Below are positions 53,470-63,663 of a stretch of DNA of 64,000 bases, piece after piece (the first letter of the stretch is position 1; each line of letters opens with the position of its first letter). A program made the position numbers and the translations under genes. Source of the DNA: Alteromonas australica (GTDB lineage Bacteria; Pseudomonadota; Gammaproteobacteria; Enterobacterales; Alteromonadaceae); the NCBI RefSeq assembly GCF_000730385.1, contig NZ_CP008849.1, forward strand, positions 1,736,001-1,800,000. The letters are read 5' to 3'. Below the pieces are notes generated by a model that had not been told where the DNA came from, made no database searches, and was given only the letters and a program-made list of their open reading frames with translations.

Positions 53470-54196
53470 AATATGGCACCTTTCGAGTAATTATTCTTTT
53501 TCTCATGTTCGGGGTTATTCCACATCAAAAGATATCAATAATAAATTAATATTGTATTGAAACATAAACCAAAATAAATAAATTTAAGAGCAAAAATTTT
53601 TTTAGACTAAAAATACACATCACCTATTCTTGGTTAAATAAATGTTAATGCTTACGCCTGAGTTTGCTTGAATAGGAATAGTTATTACCTCTTTGCGTGA
53701 ATTTAATTTAAATGGCTTAATGAAAGAGGTTTCTTTTTATATGGTTTCATTTACGATTTTAAAAAATTCGATGCCTTGATATTTGGTTTGTCAATATTAG
53801 AAGTATCGTTTTTAGCCATAAAGGAATAGTGACTTTACTTACATTGAAATAAAACAGTCGTCAGTGACGATTACACTACTTTCACAGATTTTTATTCGTC
53901 CGTCTACTACTAAAGTGGCAGAAAATAATATTTTCTTGCCCATAAAATTAAGTTAATTTTACAAGTTGTCTTTTCAGGTCTCATATTTAATATTTGTAAG
54001 TGTTCTGGCAGAGTGGAGGGGATGTCAATTATCTGTTGGAAACCCACTATTTTCTCAGTATGACTTTTTTGATCAAGAGTGAAAGTTGAACTAGTAGTAA
54101 GAGGTGAATGAAAAATAGAATTATATAGAAGTCCATTTTCATGTGCTCTGTTTAAAAATGAAAAGCTATCAAATGAGCGGTATAAGAGCTGAATAT
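53470..54196. other. AT-rich intergenic region without a supported gene
   Basis: About 730 bases, strongly AT-rich, lie upstream of the flippase gene and downstream of the PEP-CTERM-like gene. A 98-codon minus-strand frame at 53910-54206 has no family resemblance and ends inside the terminator hairpin, so I do not call it. The flippase promoter must lie near 53480-53600 but was not identified. Confidence 0.5.
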
Positions 54197-54226
54197 TAAA
54201 AGCCACTGCGTGTGCAATGGCTTTTT
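54197..54226. terminator. terminator hairpin downstream of the PEP-CTERM-like gene
   Basis: AAAAGCCA and TGGCTTTT (54198-54225) form an eight-pair stem around a 12-base loop, flanked by T-rich sequence on both strands. It lies 24 bases after the minus-strand stop at 54250. Confidence 0.7.
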
Positions 54227-54249
54227 ATTTTCTGAAAGAGCGTAAGTAA

Positions 54250-54882
54250 CTAAGCAATAAAACGTTTTCTTCTTACCGCAAGAGCTATACAAGATAGAGT
54301 GAACAACCCTAGAGCACCTGGTGCGGAAACTGAAACCGACGGAGATGACAAGGACTCACAATTCACAGTATCGTTACAAATTTCAACATTACTAAATGAT
54401 ACAGAAGCACCAGAAACGTTGTCCGCATCCAATATAAACAAAAGCCTATCAAAAACCCCTGTAAACGAGGAGCCAACATCTATAACGAAGTCAACTGCTC
54501 CGTCACCATAAGTATATGTTGAGATTTGGTTTGCAGAGGTACTTTCTGTACCACCCAACTGAAAAATAGTACTCGCAGTAATGCTGTTGTCGTCCTCTAG
54601 CCCGATACCGTACCATTCAGCCGCTACTCCTGCCGCTTCCATTGTAAAGTATAAAGTAGAATCAGCAGTGATATTGAACAATTCACTAATAGAAACCCAA
54701 AGGTTTCCTTCTAAAGTCAGTGTTGAACCATCAGCACTTGAAGTTGCAGTGCCAGATATTGCTTGGTTAGCAAATCCTGAAGCTGTGTAGTCGTTAAAAT
54801 TAATAAAAGCGGAACTAGCATTAAAGCTCGTCAAGCCGAGACCTAGAATTGCGGTCGATAAAAAGCGCTTTAAGTTTCTCAT
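54250..54882 (-). CDS. PEP-CTERM-like exported protein
   Basis: A 210-residue protein with a signal peptide (about 1-24, ending NASSA), an acidic Ser/Thr/Asp-rich beta-strand region and a C-terminal sorting-signal-like tail: APGALGL, a hydrophobic helix (FTLSCIALA) and a basic end (VRRKR). This is the PEP-CTERM plan, with Ala-Pro-Gly in place of Pro-Glu-Pro. Such proteins are processed by exosortase in bacteria that make exopolysaccharide. No exosortase gene is visible here. Two Cys (CNDTVNC) may form a disulfide. A near-consensus sigma-54 promoter precedes it. Confidence 0.75.
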   Translation of the reverse strand: MRNLKRFLSTAILGLGLTSFNASSAFINFNDYTASGFANQAISGTATSSADGSTLTLEGNLWVSISELFNITADSTLYFTMEAAGVAAEWYGIGLEDDNSITASTIFQLGGTESTSANQISTYTYGDGAVDFVIDVGSSFTGVFDRLLFILDADNVSGASVSFSNVEICNDTVNCESLSSPSVSVSAPGALGLFTLSCIALAVRRKRFIA

Positions 54883-54923
54883 TTCTTTAATCCTGCGTAT
54901 TTAGGAAAATTGCCTAACAATAG

Positions 54924-54941
54924 AAAGCACGATACGTGCCA
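54924..54941 (-). promoter_or_regulatory. sigma-54 promoter of the PEP-CTERM-like gene
   Basis: On the minus strand this reads TGGCACG-N4-GTGCTTT: the -24 box is perfect, the GG-N10-GC spacing is exact, and only one base of the -12 box differs. Predicted start near 54915 leaves a leader of about 33 bases. Between here and pheS (54942-55315) only the pheS leader is expected; no phenylalanine-rich leader peptide or clear sigma-70 promoter was found. Confidence 0.6.
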
Positions 54942-55261
54942 TGATGTAACTCATTGATTTTTTGGTTCAATTATTCCAATGATGTCTGCTGGTGTAAATA
55001 AATTTGACAAGATAACCGCTCCTCGCTCTGTACTAAGTATAACTGAAAACTTCATCCAATCTTAGAGTCAGATTAAAAGGCCTTATACCTTAATACAAGA
55101 AAAATACAAAAAAAGGCGGGAAAATATATAACTTCCTTCAACAGACTAAGCCTTATCAACAAAATCTGCCAATATCAGCTATATAGGGTAGCGGTTTCGC
55201 CACACTCTCGTGTAAACTACTGCCTTTATATCAGGCAAACCACATATTTAGGCGCTTTTAA

Positions 55262-56296
<1,035 letters not shown>

Positions 56297-56310
56297 GGCA
56301 GAGAGTACAC

Positions 56311-58698
56311 ATGAAATTCAGTGAAAATTGGTTACGTGAGTGGGTTAACCCGTCGCTGTCGGCGCATGCGCTGTCTGAACAGTTGAGCATGGCTGGCCTT
56401 GAAGTGGATGGGGTAGAGCCTGTAGCGGGTGAGTTCTCAGGTGTGTTGGTGGGTGAAGTGGTTGAATGTGGCCAGCACCCTAATGCCGACAAACTTCGCG
56501 TAACAAAAATTAATGTGGGTGGCGACGAGCTATTAGATATTGTTTGTGGCGCGCCTAATTGCCGTTTGGGTATTAAAGTGGCGGTAGCCTGTGTAGGTGC
56601 CGTGTTACCGGGCAACTTTAAAATTAAAAAAGCGAAATTACGTGGCGAGCCTTCGTTTGGCATGCTGTGTAGTTTTTCTGAGCTAGGTATCAGCGATGAT
56701 CACGACGGTATTATTGAATTACCGGCTGATGCGCCAATAGGCGAGGACATTCGTGAATATCTTGGCCTAAACGACAACACCATTGAAGTAGACCTTACTC
56801 CTAACCGTGCCGATTGTTTAGGTATTCGTGGTCTTGCCCGTGAAGTGGGTGTATTGAACAACCTAGACGTGTGCGAGCCTGTTGTTGAAGCCGTCAGCGC
56901 AACGATTGATGACACGCTGAATATTACGCTAAGCGCTGATGATGCCTGCCCACGCTATTTAGGCCGTGTGGTAAAAGGCGTTAATGTAAACGCCGCGTCG
57001 CCATTGTGGCTTGTTGAAAAGCTACGTCGTTGTGGTATTCGCAGTATCGACCCTATTGTGGATGTTACTAACTTTGTTCTTCTTGAACTTGGTCAGCCAA
57101 TGCATGCGTTTAACTTGGCTAGCATTGAAGGCAACATTAATGTGCGTTTGGCTAACGAAGGTGAAACCCTTACGTTACTCGACGAAACTGAAGCTAAGCT
57201 GGAAAGCAACACTTTGGTGATTGCCGACGATAATAAAGCATTAGCCATGGCGGGTATTTTTGGTGGGCTTCACTCAGGTGTGACTACCGAAACTCAAGAC
57301 ATTTTACTTGAAAGCGCGTTCTTTAGTCGCGATGCCATTATGGGCCGTGCTCGCCAGTACGGTTTGCATACTGATGCTTCTCACCGCTATGAGCGTGGTG
57401 TAGACCCGCTACTACAGGCTAAAGCCATGGAGCGTGCTACGGCACTTATCCTTGACATTTGTGGTGGCAACGCTGGCCCTGTGGTTGAAGCTGTTGCAGA
57501 AGACAAGCTTCCCCAACAGGCTAAAGTGGTATTACGTCGTGAACGTTTAAGCCGTGTTTTGGGCATTAGCATTGACGATGGGAAGGTGTCAGAAATCTTA
57601 ACACGCTTAGGTTTGCAGGTAACCGAAACCAATGAAGGTTGGGAAGCCACTGCGCCGAGTTACCGTTTTGACATTGCCATTGAAGAAGATCTTATTGAAG
57701 AAATTGCGCGGGTGTACGGATACAACAACATTCCAAATGTTGCGCCAAAAGCTACCTTGGCCATGTTGCCGTCGCAAGAAGCTAAGCTTGATATCAATAA
57801 TTTGAAGTCTTTATTGCTAAGCCGCGGCTACAATGAAGCCATTACCTATTCGTTTGTCGACCCCAAGGTGCAAAACGCGCTTTTCCCAGAATCGAAAGGG
57901 TTAGTGTTACCGCATCCAATTTCTAGCGATATGTCGATAATGCGAGTGAGTTTGTGGCCCGGTCTTTTAGGTGCTACTGCGTATAATCAAAAACGTCAGC
58001 AAAGCCGTATACGTTTGTTCGAAACTGGATTACGCTTTATACCTCAAGCAGATACACCTAATGGAGTATTGCAACAGCAGGTAATTGGTGGTGTAGTAGC
58101 AGGGCGTCGTAACGAAGAGCACTGGGATATGGAAGATAGCCCAGTCGACTTTTTTGATGCTAAAGCCGATGTAGAAGCATTGCTGTCTTTAACGGGTAAA
58201 AGCGGTGAATTTACCTTTGAAACAGCTTCACATAGTGCGTTGCATCCGGGAATGACTGCAAAAGTTTTGCTTAATGATGAAGAAGTTGGCTATATTGGTG
58301 CTGTGCATCCACAATTTTCAAAAATGTTGGGTGTTAACGGGCGAGTGTTTGTGTTTGAGCTAGTAGTAGATGCAATAACAACACGAGTGTTGCCGTCTGC
58401 GGTACCTGTATCGCGCTTCCCATCTAACCGCCGTGATATTGCTATTACGGTCAAAGATGAAGTGCGTGTAGGAAATGTTCTTTCTTACATACAAAAAATT
58501 GGCGTAAATCAACTAGTTGGCCTAAACTTGTTTGATGAGTACAAAGGCAAGGGAATTGAACCTGGTTACAAGAGTCTTGCTTTGTCACTTCATTTACAAG
58601 ATCCGGAAAAAACCTTGGAAGATGCTGAAATTCAGCAGGCTGTGGATATTGTGGTTAAAGGTCTGGAATCTGAGTTTGGGGCCGCGTTAAGAGAGTAA
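56311..58698 (+). CDS. pheT: phenylalanyl-tRNA synthetase beta subunit
   Basis: A 795-residue subunit, identical in length to E. coli PheT. It starts [14 protein letters not shown], followed by the EMAP-type tRNA-binding domain ([15 protein letters not shown]), the B3/B4 editing domain, B5 and the C-terminal anticodon-recognition domain ([17 protein letters not shown]). It supports tRNA-Phe binding and removes mischarged tyrosine. The ihfA gene follows three bases after its stop. Confidence 0.98.
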   Translation: MKFSENWLREWVNPSLSAHALSEQLSMAGLEVDGVEPVAGEFSGVLVGEVVECGQHPNADKLRVTKINVGGDELLDIVCGAPNCRLGIKVAVACVGAVLPGNFKIKKAKLRGEPSFGMLCSFSELGISDDHDGIIELPADAPIGEDIREYLGLNDNTIEVDLTPNRADCLGIRGLAREVGVLNNLDVCEPVVEAVSATIDDTLNITLSADDACPRYLGRVVKGVNVNAASPLWLVEKLRRCGIRSIDPIVDVTNFVLLELGQPMHAFNLASIEGNINVRLANEGETLTLLDETEAKLESNTLVIADDNKALAMAGIFGGLHSGVTTETQDILLESAFFSRDAIMGRARQYGLHTDASHRYERGVDPLLQAKAMERATALILDICGGNAGPVVEAVAEDKLPQQAKVVLRRERLSRVLGISIDDGKVSEILTRLGLQVTETNEGWEATAPSYRFDIAIEEDLIEEIARVYGYNNIPNVAPKATLAMLPSQEAKLDINNLKSLLLSRGYNEAITYSFVDPKVQNALFPESKGLVLPHPISSDMSIMRVSLWPGLLGATAYNQKRQQSRIRLFETGLRFIPQADTPNGVLQQQVIGGVVAGRRNEEHWDMEDSPVDFFDAKADVEALLSLTGKSGEFTFETASHSALHPGMTAKVLLNDEEVGYIGAVHPQFSKMLGVNGRVFVFELVVDAITTRVLPSAVPVSRFPSNRRDIAITVKDEVRVGNVLSYIQKIGVNQLVGLNLFDEYKGKGIEPGYKSLALSLHLQDPEKTLEDAEIQQAVDIVVKGLESEFGAALRE

Positions 58699-58701
58699 AC
58701 T

Positions 58702-59001
58702 ATGGCATTGACCAAAGCCGAGATGGCTGAACACCTATTCGAAAAACTGGGTATAAACAAGCGTGATGCAAAGGATCTCGTCGAGCTTTTTTTCGAAGAG
58801 ATTAAAGGCGCGCTAGAAGCTGGTGAGCAAGTAAAACTGTCAGGTTTTGGCAATTTTGACTTGCGCGATAAGAACGAACGTCCGGGCCGGAACCCTAAAA
58901 CCGGTGAAGACATTCCTATTAAAGCGCGCCGCGTGGTTACTTTCCGCCCGGGTCAAAAATTGAAGAGTCGTGTAGAAAACTCTTCGCCTGTCGACCAGTA
59001 A
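58702..59001 (+). CDS. ihfA: integration host factor alpha subunit
   Basis: A 99-residue DNA-bending protein of the HU/IHF family, with the IHF-alpha start [17 protein letters not shown], the signature [22 protein letters not shown] that inserts the proline into the minor groove, and a C-terminal helix. IHF helps sigma-54 activators reach polymerase, so it may matter for the promoters proposed elsewhere in this window. It is the last gene of the pheST-ihfA operon. Confidence 0.98.
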   Translation: MALTKAEMAEHLFEKLGINKRDAKDLVELFFEEIKGALEAGEQVKLSGFGNFDLRDKNERPGRNPKTGEDIPIKARRVVTFRPGQKLKSRVENSSPVDQ

Positions 59002-59022
59002 TCTGCTGGTTGTTACAAGACT

Positions 59023-59055
59023 AAAAAAGAGCGGGACTGATCTCGCTCTTTTTTG
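59023..59055 (+). terminator. intrinsic terminator after ihfA
   Basis: AAAAAAGAGCG and CGCTCTTTTTT form an eleven-pair stem closed by a ten-base loop, followed by a T-run, 20 bases after the ihfA stop. Confidence 0.88.
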
Positions 59056-59142
59056 TGTTTCCTCAATTTAGGTTTTTCACGTTCTGTGATGACGCCTTGA
59101 ATCTGTATTTTTATTTCGCCTATTAAGTAAATGGAGGGAAGT

Positions 59143-59691
59143 GTGAAAAAAGCACTGGTAGCGCTTTCTATTGTAGTTTTGGCCGCCGCGGCTTGGCTTG
59201 TTTTTTTGTCTAATCATGCTTACAACAAAGCAGATGAATCGGCGCAGGTTCCGCTTATTACGGTGATGGAACTTTTACACGCCTCTGACTTACAAGCCGG
59301 TGTAAAGCAAGCGGTAGAAAATAACGATTACGCCGCTATTGATGGCTGGATAGCACAAGCAGTAGAAGTAGGGAAGGCGGCCTCGCTGTCGCAGCAAGAC
59401 ATTGATTACCTTCACTCTAATCACGCCCGCGAGTATGTTATTTTTAATGCGAAACGTCAGCTGTTTAACCAAGAGTTTGAACAACGGTATTATGCCTTGG
59501 AAGATATCGCATCGCTTAAAACTAAGTATCCGGAAGCGAAAGATTTGTTCCCTCGCGCTGAAGCATTACTTTCCAAGCGTGACGCCATAATACGTCAAAT
59601 TGCAGAGACACTTTCTGGTGAAACACCACCCAGTGAGACTGCGTTAAAAGAAGCGGAAACTCAGTGGCAAGCACAGGCTACGTCGAATTAG
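59143..59691 (+). CDS. membrane-anchored small protein, unknown function
   Basis: A 182-residue protein with one N-terminal hydrophobic helix (about 5-24; could be anchor or signal peptide) and a soluble, helical, Ala/Glu-rich remainder, probably periplasmic. I recognise no domain. GGAGGG at 59133-59138 fits the GTG at 59143; an ATG four codons upstream overlaps that ribosome site and is unlikely. It stands alone between the ihfA terminator and the convergent ybaK gene, whose stop lies five bases from its own. Confidence 0.75.
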   Translation: MKKALVALSIVVLAAAAWLVFLSNHAYNKADESAQVPLITVMELLHASDLQAGVKQAVENNDYAAIDGWIAQAVEVGKAASLSQQDIDYLHSNHAREYVIFNAKRQLFNQEFEQRYYALEDIASLKTKYPEAKDLFPRAEALLSKRDAIIRQIAETLSGETPPSETALKEAETQWQAQATSN

Positions 59692-59695
59692 CCGT

Positions 59696-60172
59696 TTATG
59701 ATTGGGTGGTGGCGATTGCGGCAAACTTGGCTGCGGTGATCTGGGCTAAATCTATCGGTGATAGCGCTACTTCTAGCCCCCGTTTGCCTGCACTAACATA
59801 AAGGGTATTTAACGCCTTGGCACTGTCATCTATCACCATGGGCAAACGTTTTTTCTGCCCTATGGGGCTAACCCCACCTAGAATATACCCTGTGGCCGCA
59901 ATAACCGCATCGGCGCTAGCCATGGCGGTTTTTTTTACCTTTAATGCTTTAGCTAGTTTCTTTTCACTTAGTTTGGTATTTACCGGCACTAGCGCTACCG
60001 CTAGCTTGTTATTGTCGTCTGCCACCACGAGTGTTTTAAACACACTGTTGGCGTCAAGGTTAAGCTTGTCAGCCGCTTCTAAACCATAACTGCTGGCGTT
60101 GCTGTCGTGGCTATATTGCAATACTTCAAAGGGTACTTTTTTCTTTTTTAACAGTGTGATGGCAGGTGTCAT
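59696..60172 (-). CDS. ybaK: Cys-tRNA(Pro)/Cys-tRNA(Cys) deacylase YbaK
   Basis: A 158-residue trans-editing enzyme that hydrolyses cysteine mischarged on tRNA-Pro. YbaK/EbsC features: TPAITLLKKKKVPFEVLQY, GLEAADKLNLDANSVFKTLVV (the conserved Lys in VFKTLV), LAVALVPVNTKLSEKKLAKAL and GYILGGVSPIGQKKRLPMVID. Full length. The acylase gene lies about 35 bases upstream on the same strand, so the two may share a transcript. Confidence 0.93.
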   Translation of the reverse strand: MTPAITLLKKKKVPFEVLQYSHDSNASSYGLEAADKLNLDANSVFKTLVVADDNNKLAVALVPVNTKLSEKKLAKALKVKKTAMASADAVIAATGYILGGVSPIGQKKRLPMVIDDSAKALNTLYVSAGKRGLEVALSPIDLAQITAAKFAAIATTQS

Positions 60173-60208
60173 TATTTTTTACTGTCCTCTTTTTCTTTCA
60201 CTGCTCTG

Positions 60209-62542
60209 TTACTCTTCTTTTTTGTACCAGCGACGGGTATATAGTACCTCGCCGGGTAGCAGCGGCGTTGCGGCGTGGGTGGCGTAATCGTTAAACCCAC
60301 GGGAGAAAAATGGCGAAAGCGGGTTACCAGACTGCCCGCCGGGTAAGGTGAGAATGGCGCGGTCTAAATGACCAGGGCTAACAAAGAAGCGTTCAGAGGC
60401 ACCAAACCCCGGTGCTTGTACCGATGGCATATAAGTATCGCCAAACCCTTCGACGTCATCCATGTTCAATAAGCTGCCTACTAAGGGGATTTGTGAGGCA
60501 AAGGGATGCTCTACCTTTAAGGCGTTGACGGCGCCCCATCTTAGGGTTTCCATGTCGGCTTCTTTGGGGGAATAGGTATCTAGAAGGGAGTGTTTTGCTT
60601 CTCTGTAGGCATCTACTAACAGTTCATCGAAGGTGTCGGTGTTGTCAGGAAGCCAATCATTGGGTTGCGTGTGAATAAGCTGCCATACGGCGGGTTCTAT
60701 GCCTCTTAGTAAGGTACGGCTATTCACACCTTGGCTGTCGAGTGTAGAGAAAAGCCGGCCAAATAGTTTTTGTATTACCTGGCGTCTAAAGTGTTTAACA
60801 AGGGTATAGCCTACTGAGTCTTCGCACGCACATTCTTTCCATTTGCCCAAATAGGCAATGTCCATTTTAAACTCGATGTCATGCTGAATAAGCAAGCCAG
60901 AAAGCAAGTCGTGCCACGGAATTAAAAACTGGGCGTGGTTATCTAATTGAATGGCGTAAAAATCTTCTTCCGAAAAAGTGTCTTTTTCGAATAAGCGGTC
61001 GCGAATTTGCCTTCCCCTTGCGCCTAGTGCATACCCTCCGTCACCTAAGCGTGAAAGGTCGTTGGCGCTAATCACCCTTGCGTTTGCTGTCCATATTCTG
61101 TCACTGGAGGGGTTTTTAACTACCGGCAGTGTAGTGGCTTTGCGGGGCTGGAGATTTTCGGCGGCTGATTGGGGAATGGCAGTAAAACTTGCTTTACGTC
61201 TTTCCATCACCGCACCGCCAGGCATCCAAGCTGTATTGCCTTGAACATCTACCATGACTAAATTTTGTGTTGGAATGGCAATTTGCTTTCCAATGTTAAT
61301 GGCTTCGTCTACGCTGCGAGCAAGGGCAAGGTCGGTGACCGACAAGTTTACGGCAAAGGGGTGGTGTGCTACCCAGTTTAAGGCGTAGCGCTGATTGTTG
61401 ATGGTTTTTACTGGGCCAAATTCACTGGTGTGTAACGTAAATGTGGTGGTGCCATCCCCGAGGTTAATTGTTTCTTCTACTTGTGTGGTTGGGGTGTCGT
61501 CATCAAGGGCTATCCAATCCACGTTATCTAAGTTGGCGTTGGTAAAACCCCACGCGATATAATTGTTAGTGCCCACGATAACGCCAGGAAGGCCAGGTAA
61601 GGACACGCCGGTTACCTGTACGTCTTTGCCTTTGTCGGTATAGTTTAATTGGGTTCTATACCAAATAATGGGCACCCGTAAACCAAGGTGCATGTCATTG
61701 GCCAGCATGCCGCTTCCTGTGGCAGTAAGTTTACCGCTAACCGCCCAGTTGTTACTGCCAATATCTGGGGGTGGGGTAGCATCGTAATGGGTTTCACCCG
61801 CTATGTTGGCGTTGGCCATATCTTCTTGTTTGGCTTCTGGTAAGCGCGGGTAATCGGGTATGGGGTCGTCACTTAATGGTATTTCACTGCCATCTAAGGC
61901 CGCTTGATAGTTGCTCGGTTGGGTAACAAAGCGATATAAGGGCTCACCAAAGGTGCCTTTTAGCGCTGTACGGGCAAGGTCTATAGCAACTTGTCCGCCT
62001 TGCAAGTCTAAGTACATGCTATAGGCCACTAAAATACTGTCGGTAGGTCGCCAGTGGCGAACCGTTACGCCAGCAGCCAAATATTCAAAGGGCGCTACGG
62101 TCATTTCTTCAAGGGCGGCGTTAACACCATGGGCATAGTGAATAAGCACTTGTTGCTGGCTGGCGGGTAAGGTGTCGAAAACCTTTTGTGCGCGCTGAGA
62201 AAATTGATGGAAACGGTGTTTTTTATCTAAATTAAGGGCGGCGCTTCCTACCCATTCAGACAATTCACCCGATGCAGTTCTGCGTTGTAAATCCATTTGA
62301 AAAAACCTGTCTTGCCCATGGGCAAAGCCCAACGCGTAGGCAGCGTCGCGCTTATTTTGGGCAGTAATAATGGCATGGCCCATCTCGTCGCGAGACAACA
62401 GGGTATTGGTGTGGATATGCTCAGTACTGGCATTACCGTCTAACGTGGGCAAACTTAGGTATAAGGAAAGGTAAATCGCGCCTATTCCTAATGCGATTAT
62501 TGCAATAACGCTTAAAACCAACCACTTAATCCAAGTTAACAC
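60209..62542 (-). CDS. penicillin acylase family (S45) amidohydrolase
   Basis: A 777-residue N-terminal-nucleophile hydrolase. An N-terminal hydrophobic helix (about 5-28) exports or anchors it. The alpha part has AAYALGFAHGQDRFFQMDLQRR; autocleavage would fall before the nucleophile Ser in IGSNNWAVSG (about Ser263), followed by LANDMHLGLRVPIIWY and the Asn region TNANLDNVDW. A C-terminal GGQSGNPLSPFF is conserved. In Gram-negatives these periplasmic enzymes cleave N-acyl homoserine lactones, beta-lactam side chains or other amides; the true substrate is unknown. Confidence 0.88.
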   Translation of the reverse strand: MLTWIKWLVLSVIAIIALGIGAIYLSLYLSLPTLDGNASTEHIHTNTLLSRDEMGHAIITAQNKRDAAYALGFAHGQDRFFQMDLQRRTASGELSEWVGSAALNLDKKHRFHQFSQRAQKVFDTLPASQQQVLIHYAHGVNAALEEMTVAPFEYLAAGVTVRHWRPTDSILVAYSMYLDLQGGQVAIDLARTALKGTFGEPLYRFVTQPSNYQAALDGSEIPLSDDPIPDYPRLPEAKQEDMANANIAGETHYDATPPPDIGSNNWAVSGKLTATGSGMLANDMHLGLRVPIIWYRTQLNYTDKGKDVQVTGVSLPGLPGVIVGTNNYIAWGFTNANLDNVDWIALDDDTPTTQVEETINLGDGTTTFTLHTSEFGPVKTINNQRYALNWVAHHPFAVNLSVTDLALARSVDEAINIGKQIAIPTQNLVMVDVQGNTAWMPGGAVMERRKASFTAIPQSAAENLQPRKATTLPVVKNPSSDRIWTANARVISANDLSRLGDGGYALGARGRQIRDRLFEKDTFSEEDFYAIQLDNHAQFLIPWHDLLSGLLIQHDIEFKMDIAYLGKWKECACEDSVGYTLVKHFRRQVIQKLFGRLFSTLDSQGVNSRTLLRGIEPAVWQLIHTQPNDWLPDNTDTFDELLVDAYREAKHSLLDTYSPKEADMETLRWGAVNALKVEHPFASQIPLVGSLLNMDDVEGFGDTYMPSVQAPGFGASERFFVSPGHLDRAILTLPGGQSGNPLSPFFSRGFNDYATHAATPLLPGEVLYTRRWYKKEE

Positions 62543-62628
62543 GTGTATTACTCCTTTTTTTTATCTATCCTAACCACCGAAACTATAAAATTAAAGTGAT
62601 GTTTTATGACAGGTGAAAAGAGGCAAGC

Positions 62629-63651
62629 ATGGGCCCGTTGATGTTAGATTGCGAGGCAGAGCGCTTACTGCCTGAAGAGAAAGAGAAATTATCACACCCG
62701 GTCACCGGCGGGGTCATTCTTTTTAGTCGAAATTATTACAACAAAGCACAGCTAAGCGAACTCACCCGAGAAATTCGCGCGGCGGCAAACAAGCCCATTC
62801 TTATTGCTGTGGATCACGAAGGCGGGCGAGTGCAACGCTTTCGAGACGGCTTCACGGCAATTCCTGCCATGGGGGCTATTTCTCAACTTACCGGCAACAC
62901 AGCCGACGGGATAGCCTTAGCAAAGGCATGTGGTACTGCCTTTGCCTATGAATTAAAGCAACATTCTATCGATGTTAGTTTTGCGCCCGTGTTAGACATT
63001 AATGGGGTGTCTCAGGTGATTGGCGATAGGGCATTCGCCGATAATGCTAGCGAAGTGATTGCGCTTGCCACAGGCTTGATTACGGGGCTGCAAGCCTGTG
63101 ATATGCCAGCCATTGGAAAACATTTTCCTGGGCATGGCAGCGTAGCGCCAGACTCTCATGTGGCGTTACCCGTTGATGAACGGGAGTTCCACGCCATTGC
63201 ACAAACCGACATGGTGGTATTCGAGGCGCTGATTCAAGCGAATTTATTGCAAGGTATCATGCCTGCCCATGTCATCTATAAAGCGCTAGACAGTGCACCT
63301 GCAGGGTTTTCATCCTGGTGGCTTCAAACCCAGTTGCGCCAAGCTTTAGGGTTTAAAGGTGCCATATTTTCTGATGATTTATCGATGCACGGTGCCAGTG
63401 TGGCTGGCGATTATCCCGAACGGGCTAGGGCGGCGTTAAACGCGGGCTGCAACATGGTATTGGCCTGTAACAACGTGAAAGGGGCAGAAGCCATTTTGGA
63501 TGCACTTGAAACAGTGTGCGACGAGGCAACCTATACAAACAGCGTAGGACGCGACTCATTAAAAGCGATGTGTGACCTGCCTTTGCCAGCCCGCGCTGCT
63601 CAAGCATACCAACACGCAAAAGCGTTATTAAATCACTACCCAATAAACTAA
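62629..63651 (+). CDS. nagZ: beta-N-acetylhexosaminidase NagZ
   Basis: A 340-residue cytosolic family 3 glycoside hydrolase that removes GlcNAc from anhydro-muropeptides during cell-wall recycling. The start MGPLMLDCEAERLLPEE matches NagZ. VDHEGGRVQRF, KHFPGHGSVAPDSH (acid/base Asp-His dyad loop) and FSDDLSMHGA (nucleophile Asp) are all present. A GAGG-like ribosome site precedes the ATG. It is divergent from the acylase gene and converges on the adenosyltransferase gene. Confidence 0.95.
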   Translation: MGPLMLDCEAERLLPEEKEKLSHPVTGGVILFSRNYYNKAQLSELTREIRAAANKPILIAVDHEGGRVQRFRDGFTAIPAMGAISQLTGNTADGIALAKACGTAFAYELKQHSIDVSFAPVLDINGVSQVIGDRAFADNASEVIALATGLITGLQACDMPAIGKHFPGHGSVAPDSHVALPVDEREFHAIAQTDMVVFEALIQANLLQGIMPAHVIYKALDSAPAGFSSWWLQTQLRQALGFKGAIFSDDLSMHGASVAGDYPERARAALNAGCNMVLACNNVKGAEAILDALETVCDEATYTNSVGRDSLKAMCDLPLPARAAQAYQHAKALLNHYPIN

Positions 63652-63663
63652 GTGCTAAAGCGC

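Noticed and set aside
53910..54206. 98-codon minus-strand open frame in the AT-rich gap
   Set aside because: No family resemblance, no ribosome site, and its start lies in the terminator hairpin; most likely chance.
62629..63651. Link between NagZ and the MurA/MurB-type exopolysaccharide genes
   Set aside because: NagZ is a conserved cell-wall recycling enzyme 12 kb away in a separate transcript; proximity alone is not evidence.
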